64,000 nucleotides of DNA, taken from positions 79,976,092 to 80,040,091 of the forward strand of contig CM065818.1 of NCBI GenBank assembly GCA_033398695.1. The letters run 5' to 3'. This DNA is from Orobanche coerulescens. Lineage: Eukaryota > Streptophyta > Magnoliopsida > Lamiales > Orobanchaceae. The translations under genes were made by a program, and so were the position numbers. Under the pieces are notes generated by a model. It searched no databases, was not told where the DNA came from, and saw only the letters and a program-made list of their open reading frames with translations. Shown here in pieces: positions 53,733 through 63,199 of this stretch. Position 1 is the stretch's first letter. Each line of letters starts with the position of its first letter.

Positions 53733-54693
53733 TGATACGAATTCTCGCTGGTTATGCGAATTCGCTATCGATACAACGGAAGACTTTTTGACGAGCGGAA
53801 GCTATCGGCAAGAAACTGTCGGGAACTGGTGACAACCGCTCGCTACAGCAACAATACTGATAATTGATGAAGACGGTAATTCGATACAGCAACAGGATAG
53901 GAATTTGGCCAACTGGAAAATGACTCGAAACAGTCCACCACCAAACAGCGACACTCGAAACAGCACGTTTTGGACGGAAACAAAGTTAAAACAGGAAATA
54001 AGTTCGAAGGATCGAACAACACTTTGTACGAAATATTGAACAAGTATAAAACTGTATCGAAAAATAAACAGAATATCGAAACAAGGTATAAACAGATGTT
54101 TTATCAAATTAGACCTATAATTTGATAAAGTGATTTCTCCTCAAGACCTATTGAGAATCAATCAGATTAGTATTCGAAACGCGTCGAATAAAAACCAAGT
54201 TTTGATGAAAAGCATTCACCAGGGAAAAACACAAAGTGTTCTTAATTCTTCAACATTCAATAATCTCCTTCATTACAACTCTACTGCCACTATTTATAGG
54301 CAAAAGTGGCCTGACAAAATAACTTAAACTATTACAAGTTGTTCCTTAAAATAATGAAAGGATAATAAAAGGTTCTTTATGTCACTTGTTGACAAAAGTA
54401 AAAGCTGGGTCTTTGCCTCCAAGTTGTTTGTTGACAGCCGCCCTTTTTGCCAAGAATCCTGCTGCTTTATAAGAGAAAGCTGAACATCTTTTTATTTGTT
54501 TAGTTGCCACTTGATCCCTTTTCCCTCCCCAAGATGCTATTTGTCTTTTGTTTAAGTTACTCCAATTTTGACTATCAAGGTAACTCCGTGCCTCGTTTCT
54601 GTTTTCTCGCCTAAGTAGGTTGTAGTGCGATCGAGGTGTTTAACGTCAATTCTTACTTCATCTTCTTCGCTTGGAATATTCGGCTTCATATCA
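53733..54693 (-). repeat. 3' LTR of CRM-A
   Basis: 961 bp. Plus strand TGATACGAATTCTCGCTGG to GGCTTCATATCA. TATA box on the minus strand CCTATAAATAGTGG near 54288-54302. The block 54092-54215 (ATTAGACCTATAA, TCTCCTCAAGACCTATTGAG, ACGCGTCGAA) matches TRG LTRs at 3865-3960 and 6690-6785. Only one LTR is present. Confidence 0.85.
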
Positions 54694-56063
54694 TCCCCTC
54701 CCCCTTTAAGAGGAATTGTCCTCAATTCTGCAATCCCGTCATCATCAAGATAAGGAGAAAGATCACCTATGTTGAAAGTAGCATGCACTCCATAGTCGCC
54801 CGGAAGTTCTAATTTGTAAGCATTGTCGTTCACCTTCGCAACTATTTTAAATGGCCCCTCGGCTCGTGGCATTAACTTATTCTTACGCTTACTCGGGAAT
54901 CGTTCCTTCCTCAAATGTAACCAAACTAAATCTCCAACCTCGAATAGTCTCGGCTTTCTTTGCTTGTTCGACTTCCTTTTATACGCCTCGTTTATTTCCT
55001 TGATTTGATCCCGCACCTGTTCGTGTAATTTCATCATTGATTTTAGTTTTGACTCCGCATCCTTATGCACCAATTCGTCACTTGGTAGTGGAATTAGATC
55101 TAGCGGTATGTAAGGATTCAACCCGTAAACTACTTCAAATGGAGAGTGTGCAGTGGCATGAGTAGGAGATCGATTATAAGCAAACTCCGCATGTGCCAGT
55201 TTCAGATCCCAGTCCTTTTGTGTCTTGCTCACCAAGCCTCGCAACAGCGTTCCCAGTGTTCGATTCGTTACTTCAGTTTGTCCGTCGGTTTGAGGATGAT
55301 GTGAAGTACTAAACAAAAGCTTGGTTCCCACCTTCCTCCATAATGTGTTCCAAAAGTAGCTTAGAAACTTTGAGTCTCGGTCCGAAACAATAGTTTTCGG
55401 AACTCCATGTAATCGCACTACCTCTCGGAAATACAGGTCAGCAACATTACTCGCATCATCGGTTTTGTGACAAGGAACAAAATGAGCCATCTTTGAAAAA
55501 CGATCGACGACCACCATAATCGCATCCTTACCTCGTTGGGTTCGAGGCAAAGCCACAATGAAATCCATTGAGACATCTTCCCACGGCCTCTCCGGAATCG
55601 GTAAAGGTGTGTAGACTCCTGGTTTGAACGAACTTTTCGCAACATGGCACGTCACACATTTACTGATTATATTATTAACATCCCCCTGCATCCTTGGCCA
55701 GTAAAAATGTTCCTTAAGCACTTCTAATGTCTTGGCCGAACCGAAGTGGCCAGCCAAACCTCCCCCATGAGCCTCTCGAATCAGCAATTCGCGAATCGTG
55801 TGCCTGGGTAGACAAAGACGATTTCCCTTAAAAAGAAAGCCCTCCTGTATCGAAAATTCTCCCACCGGGCCTGGTTTGCACCGGGCGAAGGTTTCGCCAA
55901 AATCCGCATCACCTTCGTAATACTCCTTTACTGTATCGAACCCTAGCAAACGAACATCAAGAGTGGCGAGTAAGGCATAACGCCTAGACAATGCATCTGC
56001 CACAATATTGCTCTTGCCATCCTTATACTTCGATGAGAAGTGAAATGATTGTAAGAATTCCAC
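54552..56063 (-). pseudogene. CRM-A RNase H end, integrase and C-terminal region (open 503 codons)
   Basis: Complete Gypsy integrase. Zinc region H99/H106 (EAHGGGLAGHF) and C136/C139 (SKCVTCH). Core D167 (VSMDFIVALP), D228 (TIVSDRDSKF) and E264 (HPQTDGQTEVTN), with 35 residues between D228 and E264, the exact DD35E spacing. Then FEVGDLVWLHLRKERFPSKR, GPFKIVAKVNDNAYKLELPG and FNIGDLSPYL. The frame passes through the PPT and about 47 codons of the LTR, ending at 54552. Such overlap into the LTR is known for the CR motif of CRM elements. Residue 1 follows a stop where the family has Trp. Confidence 0.88.
54694..54709 (-). other. Polypurine tract of CRM-A
   Basis: Minus strand TTAAAGGGGGAGGGGA before TGATATGAAG. 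Close to the TRG PPT (TTAAAGGAAGAGGGGA). It is translated as part of pol (LKGGGDD). Confidence 0.85.
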
Positions 56064-57087
56064 CTACTTCGCATGCCTGGGACTTAAGTTGTGTTGTCCG
56101 TTAATATACTTCAAGGACTCATGGTCCGAATGTATGATGAAATGCTTTGGCCGAAGATAGTGACTCCAATGATCTAGGGCCCTCACAATCGCATAAAACT
56201 CCTTGTCGTAGGTACAATAATTCAGACGAGCACCGTTTAACTTCTCGGAAAAATAAGCAATAGGTCGCTTTCCCTGAATGAGAACCGCTCCAATGCCCAC
56301 TCCGCTAGCATCACATTCCACCTCAAACGGTTGCGAAAAATCGGGTAATGCTAAGATTGGTGCTTCGCACAACTTCACCTTCAACTTTGCAAATGACTCC
56401 TGAGTAGCCCTGCTCCAATTAAACGTGCCCTTCTTCAAACATTCGGTTATTGGGCTTGCAATGGTACTGAAGTCTCGAATGAATCTTCGGTAAAATGAAG
56501 CTAGTCCATGGAACGATCTAACCTCCGTCACTGTAGTGGGAACCGGCCATGACTTAATTGCTTCGATCTTCGCTTGATCGACCGACACTCCATTCTTTGA
56601 AACAACATAGCCAAGAAAGACTATACTTTCGACCAAAAATGAGCACTTCTCCTTTTTTCCATACAGCTTCTGGTCTTTAAGGGTTTCGAAGACTTGCCTC
56701 AAGTGTTCGAAATGTTCTTGCAACGATCGGCTGTAGATCAAAATATCATCCAAGTATACAACCACAAATTTCCCTAAAAATGGCTTAAGTACCTCATTCA
56801 TCAAGCGCATGAAAGTACTTGGTGCATTTGTAAGACCGAACGGCATAACGGTCCATTCATACAGCCCGTGTTTAGTTTTGAAGGCTGTCTTCCACTCATC
56901 TCCTTCTCGCATTCGAATCTGGTGATAACCACTTCGTAGATCAACTTTTGAAAAGATCACTGATCCGTGTAATTCGTCCAACATGTCATCAAGCCTCAGA
57001 ATCGGAAATCGATACTTGATGGTTATATTGTTCACAGCTCGACTGTCAATACACATCCTCCAAGATCCGTCCTTCTTTGCAGTACCA
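56064..57087 (-). pseudogene. CRM-A reverse transcriptase and RNase H
   Basis: Open from the truncation ([18 protein letters not shown]) to a single TAG at 56064-56066, where the family has RHAKW (TGG to TAG, one transition). [16 protein letters not shown] (catalytic Asp), [35 protein letters not shown] (intact YLDD), [16 protein letters not shown]. RNase [19 protein letters not shown] (Asp), [12 protein letters not shown] (Glu), [13 protein letters not shown] (Asp). All catalytic residues are present. Confidence 0.88.
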
Positions 57088-57356
57088 ATATTAGATGCAG
57101 TACTTTACAGTACTAATTTATACAAGAGTTTTGTACTAATTATACATGAAATATATGCATTTCGTGCATCAAAATTTCAATGCATTAAAATATGCAATAT
57201 ATGCATCAAAATATCTATGCATTAAAATATTAGATTATATGCATCAAATATATTGCATATTTTAATGCATTGAAATTTTGATACACGAAATGCATATATT
57301 TCATGCATAATTAGTACAAAACTCATGCATAAATTAGTAAATCTTGCATCTAATAT
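57088..57356. mobile_element. Foldback MITE (about 269 bp)
   Basis: The two halves are long inverted repeats of about 120 bp. Left arm begins ATATTAGATGCAGTACTT, right arm ends ATCTTGCATCTAATAT. Shared internal words in inverted order are GAGTTTTGTACTAATTAT, ATGCATTTCGTG and CAAAATTTCAATGCATTAAA. The arms differ at only a few positions. There is no coding. It joins CRM-A on the left, so a TSD cannot be tested. Confidence 0.88.
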
Positions 57357-58655
57357 GTCTTATAAATAACGCCCTATATATATATATATATATATGTGTG
57401 TGTAGGGGGATAATTTAGTATTGGGGGTTCTAATTTCATAATGGGGTTGTTATAATAATGATGGGAATCATTATTAGAACAGACTGGACTTGTTGAGTTC
57501 ACACAAACTTTTTTTCGATTAATTTTCTTTGAGATATAACTTTTTCTTCAAATTTAATTCTTTGAAACATAAAATTAAAAGAAAAAATTTATCCTTTCAT
57601 CACTTCAAATAGTCGTCGATCTTTGAGGTCTTGGAGTGACAATTGCATTTTTTCTGGTCATCTTTCCGATGCGTGATACATAGAGACACGATATTTTTGT
57701 GCTCGGGACTTTGTGAAAGTTTGGATCGATTTTCGGCAATATTTAATCAAATGACTTCAAGAGTATAATTTTTAATTCATACTTTGTATTTATATTTGTA
57801 TATACGATGCATGAACGATCCTCTTATGGGTTCAGATTATTCGATTTGATGCATTTATTTTGCACTGCGTAATTAGATTATTATTATCGAATTCCAATAG
57901 TGGTATCAGAGCCAGATTTATGCGATCATATATACGATATAAGCATTTGGAATGCTTGATTAAATATGCTTATGATTTAAAATCATAATTATTTTAATCA
58001 TTAATTTTTAATTGTTCATCTAAAAACTATTTTTCATGATTTTATTTTACAATATAAATTTTTTATACAAAAACTAACTTAAGTGTGTAATATAAAAATT
58101 AAAAAAATATTATTTTTGAATTCGGGATGAAAAGACGAGTCAGAAAAGTGGCCGGGGCCAGGCAACGGCCGAGCACTGCGTAGCACTTGGCAGGCAGCGC
58201 CCGATCACTGTGCTCCAGGGCTGGGCAGCCCCTGCCAGGCTGCGGGCTTGGCCCGGGCCTTGTGTTTTTTCGACTCTGTTTTTTATATTTTGTTCGGTAA
58301 ATTAATTTCCCATAAATTAAACACGATTTATTTTGACTAAAATATAATTATGGTAATATTACTCTCAAGGGAATTAATTTAATGAAATTCATTTTTCATC
58401 CAGAACAAGTTAAAATTAATAGTTGTGTGAATTAATTGGATTAATTCTTATGAATGAATTAATTTATATTGATTGGATTAATATTTAGATTAATTATTTA
58501 TGCCATTTAATTTAATGTGATTGTTACATTATTAAATGAATGGTGATGTCGTTCATGGACTTAGTATTGAATTTTTATTCAATGGGTTGTAAATGTCGTT
58601 TTGAGCCGATTTATTTTTTATTAGTAAATTTTGTATAGGATGCGATTTTTATTGA
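57357..58655 (+). mobile_element. Angela-C: LTR end, PBS and leader of an Angela-like Copia element
   Basis: 57357-57480: flank with a TA/TG microsatellite (57377-57405). About 57480-57900 is LTR 3' part ending CGAATTCCAATAG. PBS TGGTATCAGAGCCAGATT at 57901-57918 is a near-perfect tRNA-iMet match. The leader includes AGACGAGTCAGAAAAGTGGC and a GC-rich block 58145-58260. The layout is the same as Angela-B. No gag follows. Confidence 0.75.
57901..57918 (+). other. Primer binding site of Angela-C (tRNA-iMet)
   Basis: TGGTATCAGAGCCAGATT; the first 13 bases are the canonical plant PBS. This is the best-preserved PBS in the window. Confidence 0.85.
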
Positions 58656-58994
58656 TGTAATGAATCAGCTATGACAAAGAGCCGAGGACGAACCGCCACG
58701 AAGACGAAGATTTTGATTATCTCGTGCAATATATCTGACAATTAGATCTGACATCAGAATATCAAGCTAAGAAAGAGCAGTATATTTCCTGAATATACAG
58801 CATCATCAAAGAAAAGAAATATACAGTCCTCAATACAAATAGCACATCGTACAGTGAACGATCATCAAAGCATACAGCTGCTATTTGAACTTGTTCTACC
58901 CTATCTTTACGTCGAGATAACCGTAGTCCTGTGTGGACTAAGTCCTTGCTGGTTCCGACCTGTGTGGGAAGAATAGCATTGAAGATGAAGCTTC
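58656..58994. other. Unassigned spacer
   Basis: No ORF or terminus recognised. It contains several TATACAG words (58795, 58829, 58875). Confidence 0.4.
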
Positions 58995-59518
58995 TGTAAT
59001 ATCCGCAATTTCGGACTTCCGATGATTTTCTTTTTTCGGCGGAGGTCCATTTCGACGCCTCGCTTTTGACCGTTTCGTCATTCTAAGAATATTTAATTCT
59101 GCACTTTTTGTCATCCGAGTTCGTTTCGATATCGTTTTGTTGAGTTCCGTGTTCTTAAACGACTTTTCCGCACTTGAGTTCGATTCTCGCGAATCTCGTC
59201 CGAAACTATTGTTTCGAGTTTCTCGGAAGTTCATTTAATGTTATTATTCATGTTGTAAGCTTCGTTTTGGTGTTTCGATCGTGTATCATGTATTTCGGAC
59301 GTTTTGGGCCATTTTCGTAATTTCCCAAAGTTTGGGGTAATTACTTCCGTTGTCGAATTTCGAGCCATCGAGTGGTCAGAATCTTGTGTTCTCTTAGTGT
59401 TCGGATTCGTCTTTGTGAGTACTTCGTAATCGTGTTTTCGGTTTACGTTCAGGTCTGAGTTTCGGGATTTTTCGGACTGTCGGATCGACCGAGTCCTGGC
59501 TGGCCAGGCCTGGCCGAG

Positions 59519-59671
59519 TAACGGCCGTAATGGCCCGGCAGTAGCGGCCGTAAGGCCTGTTATGTACGTAACAGCCTGCCGGTTACGTACGTAACATGTC
59601 CGTCAGAATCAGTACAGAAAGTTCGGCCCTGTCCGATTACGTACGTAGGCCATGGCCGATTACGTACGTAA
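59519..59671 (+). promoter_or_regulatory. Cluster of 12-bp palindromes with 23-bp phasing in the Gypsy-H LTR
   Basis: TAACGGCCGTAA (59519), TAGCGGCCGTAA (59542), TTATGTACGTAA (59560), TTACGTACGTAA (59583), TTACGTACGTAG (59637), TTACGTACGTAA (59660). Steps are 23, 18, 23, 54 and 23 bp. The 54-bp gap also occurs in Gypsy-I. The cluster ends about 18 bp upstream of the TATA-like box. Confidence 0.75.
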
Positions 59672-60599
59672 GCGGTCGGCCACGGTCGGCTATTTAAGGG
59701 CCTGGACCGAGTCATCCGGCCATTTTCACCCTTTTTCTTCGTTTCTTCGCGTTTCTTCATCAATAATGGATGGATTTGGATGGATATGACATGGAGCAAC
59801 ATGTTTTGGAAGTTGGAATCATAGATTAACATCATCTTCCACCCGGATCGAAGGTAAGAACACCTAAACTTTTGGTTTTTGAATGTTCTTGAGATTTCTT
59901 GGTATTTTGGCCGATTTGCTTCGTTTTGATTCATATTATTGTTAGAACTTGATTGTAAACTCGTAATCATTCAATACCCTTGAAGTTTTGTGGAACGAAT
60001 ATGAGTATTTCTTTGAATAATCGATTAAATTGGACTATGCCCTTAAAGTGTCCGATAAAATGTTTCAATGGGTAGAACTTGGAAAGTTCTACACGTTTTC
60101 GTAGAATTGTGATTGAATTGATATCATTGTGACTTAGGAACGAAATTCTTGTGAAGAACTCGAGTCGGAACCCTTCCGTTCGTTGCCTTCTTTGGGGTCC
60201 GAGCTTCCCGGTCGAACCGTGTTCTTCGTAGCATTCGGTAGCGGTTAGTAAGGCAAGTATCTTACTATACAACTAGTATCTTGCGACTAGTAATCACGTA
60301 TGAGATTTATGATGATTGTGCTTGCCTTCGTAAATATGTTCTGTTTGAGTTGTTTGTGTTTTCCGCAATTTGAAGGCTTTGTGATAATAGTGTTATATTG
60401 GTATACGTGTCAGCTGTTATGCAATGCATTGTGTACCGAACGTGTGTTATGTTGGTTGTGCGTCGTTGATTGATGATTGTTGTTGAGAGTGTTGAGATTG
60501 TGTTATGTGCGTGTGATGTACGATTTTGTGGTGATCAACGCGATTGACTAACTGTGCTCATTGTTGTATGTAATGTGAATGTGAATGTGATGTGCTGGA

Positions 60600-61085
60600 A
60601 CGCTAAGTTCACTCGTGCGGGTTCGACGGGGCCTACGAGGATTCATGGCACAGGTCCATGGGATCAGAACTTAGTGTGTGGTGCTGAGGTTCAATCGTGT
60701 GGGTCTAACGAGGCCTACAATGATTCATGGCACAGGTCCATTGAATCAGGACACAGTACGTCCAACCGTGCGGGTTCGACGGAACCTACGGTGACACGTG
60801 ACACAGGTTCACGGGGTCGGGACTGGTTGTTGTGATTGTTGTGTTTGCTCAATCCGTGTGGGTTGTTGAACCTACGGAGACTCGTGGCAAGCGATCACGG
60901 AGTCATGAGCATGATTGATTATTGTGATTGTTGTGTTTGCTCAATCCGTGTGGGTTGTTGAACCTACGGAGACTCGTGGCAAGCGATCACGGAGTCATGA
61001 GCATGATTGATTGTTGTGATTGTTGTGATTGGTTAAGTCCGTACGGGTTGTTGAACCTACGGAGACACGTGACAGGGGATCACGG
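60600..61085 (+). repeat. Tandem repeats in the Gypsy-H LTR (about 75-92-bp units)
   Basis: Six imperfect units, each with CGTG(C/T)GGGT, then CCTACG, then a GATTCATGGCACAGGTCCAT-like or ACTCGTGGCAAGCGATCACG stretch. The last units (starting 60831, 60923, 61015) have a 92-bp period and the first two are nearly identical. Confidence 0.88.
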
Positions 61086-61835
61086 TGTTACGAATCATGT
61101 TTTGTAAATCAAACTCTTTGTAAGAAAGTTTTAAGAAAAGAATGTTGGGCCGAGTCCCACAAGATTTATGGAAATGTTTTCGTACTGTAAATTGTTGAAA
61201 TACAATTTGAGATTTGGGTTAAGACCCTAAGATTTTCGAAAGGTTTCGAAATTCTAAAAATTCCCGAGATGATAATCTTATTTTCGATTGCTTCATAGCT
61301 CATCTTTCCTTGTGAAAACCTCCCGGGGATATTTTGATACGTGATTGTTATATTTGATTCACGATTATTACTTGCTTGTTATATTTCGTATGATTTGATA
61401 CTTGTACTAGTAAAATAGTGGAGTTTTACTAACCCCCGAGTAATCGGGGGTGGATGTCTGTTTTGCGTCCAGGTACATGCAGATTTAGGGGAGAAGTCAC
61501 ATGATTGGCACAAGAGGGTGACGAACTGCGATACTAATCATGAGTCGAGAGTTGTTTGATTTTTGTGGTATTGTCAGAGTTGATTCAGTCTTCCGCTGTA
61601 TTGTATTTCGACTCCTGTGTGGGTAATGTCGTTTAAGTCAGTTTTGTTGTTTGGGGTGTGACCTCATCGGTCTGTGTATTCACGTGTAAGTGAACATAAC
61701 GGTCTGGATTATTTTATTGTTTGACCCTGGTCGGGCAAGCATTTGGTTGTTTATGTATGTTTAGCCTGGTAGATCCTTGTGGAAAGGGTCTACGGCGTGT
61801 AATATTCCCATATGATTTTGGGGGTGTTACATTTA

Positions 61836-61853
61836 TGGTATCGGAGCTTCGGT
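61836..61853 (+). other. Primer binding site of Gypsy-H
   Basis: TGGTATCGGAGCTTCGGT, four bases after the LTR. tRNA-Met-like in the first 12 bases. Confidence 0.8.
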
Positions 61854-63199
61854 TGCGGAAACCTAGGCTGTCGGGTTGAGTCAAGTCGTGATTTGTCGAG
61901 TAATGTGTTGTCTTGTCGTTCGAGTCGTCAGTGACAAATTGAGTTGTGCATAGTCACAACGTGTCGGTTATGTTGTCGGACGAGATTAGTATCGTGGGCG
62001 ACTGTCACCTCCGTGCGACCTGTAGATGTAAGTCTCCTCCTTTATGCGTAATACCTGTGTATCTCGATTTTATCTTAGTGAGTTAATTGCGGTGCATAAT
62101 TTTATTTACACAGTATTGTGTAATATAGTTGTGTTTAATACTTGTGACACATAGTATGTGTATAGAAATGAGCATGTTATTGTTTTATCTTTGAACCATC
62201 GGGTGGGGTGGTATGTTGTAAAAGTTGTAAACCTTGATGGGTTTCGAAAAGGTACCAACGATAGAGTTTGTGAGAAACTCCGATGAATGATTTTGCTGTG
62301 TGTTTAAACTTGATACCACGAGATACATTTGATTGAATTGGCGACCCTGGTTTCCATTTGAGTATGTGGTTTTAAATTCGACTGTTTTTGGAATGTTGTA
62401 ATTTTTGTCCGCTATGGGTAAGTTTGAGAATATTTTCTGAAGGACTTTACAGTTTGAGAATTTTTGTAGAAATCGATTTTTGGAAAATATTTTGGTGGTG
62501 CGGTCAAACCACGGTTTATATGGATTTTTAAAAAAATTTGTTAAATTTTGACAAATGGGCCGTGTATTTTCAAATGACACAATCAGACGGTATATGAAAA
62601 ATGTGTTTTGAAATACTTCGGACATTATAAAATATTACCGTCGTTTTGGTTATGGACTAAAGGATTTTGGAAAATTTCTGTTTTGCAAAACAATTTTGGC
62701 TTCCGTAAATTAGAACGTTGTGTGTTTATGTATTGAGGTTAAGTCGTGCAGTGAGTTGCTATGTTATTATTCTCGTCAGAAAATCTAGGTGGTATGCCCT
62801 AGTGGCGGGATACGTTGTTAGGTATCGTTCCCCAATTCAATGACCGAGGTATTAAACAAAGTGTTTTCAAAAATTTCATTTCACCAAAATTTTTCAAACT
62901 TGAGAATTTTAAAATTTTATCATTTGAGTAATACTCCGGAAATGTTTTATTTTTGCTGCTAGTGTTTGATCCCTATGATACGTGTGTGGTTTTGACTGTG
63001 TTTGATTTGGTGAAATCCAAACACCTCTGTTGATGTGACCGTGTGAATTATTTTTGAATGAAGTTCTTAATTTACAGTGTTAGTTCGTGCACTTGTGTGA
63101 TGACTTGGAGTTGATGCTTTATCGTGCTGCTATTATCGTCCTATGTTGACGTTGTGATGTTTGTTGGGTTGCGTTATTCTGTTTGGTCGTCCGTTCAGT
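61854..63199 (+). other. Gypsy-H untranslated leader
   Basis: 1.35 kb with no convincing ORF on the plus strand. A minus-strand ORF at 62185-62625 has no motifs and is taken as chance. T-rich runs and poly-A/T tracts dominate. Confidence 0.6.

Larger units (their letters stand above)
53733..57087 (-). mobile_element. CRM-A: 5'-truncated CRM-like Gypsy chromovirus
   Basis: Minus strand: RT, RNase H, integrase, C-terminal region reading into the 3' LTR (54693-53733). It is cut at 57087 in the first part of RT by a foldback MITE; gag, protease and 5' LTR are absent. Phrases such as [20 protein letters not shown] and VADALSRRYALL are typical of CRM/Reina chromoviruses. Pol is nearly intact, with one nonsense codon. 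Confidence 0.85.
58995..61831 (+). repeat. 5' LTR of Gypsy-H
   Basis: 2837 bp, TGTAATATCCGCAATTTCGG to GATTTTGGGGGTGTTACA. The TATA-like CTATTTAAGG at 59690-59699 follows the palindrome cluster. Tandem repeats lie at 60600-61085. Confidence 0.85.

Noticed and set aside
54552..57087. Endogenous pararetrovirus (caulimovirid) instead of Gypsy
   Set aside because: Integrase with complete DD35E and an LTR with PPT are present; no movement protein motif. These are LTR retrotransposon features.
62185..62625. 146-codon minus-strand ORF in the Gypsy-H leader
   Set aside because: Opposite to element transcription, no motif, composition like untranslated leader.
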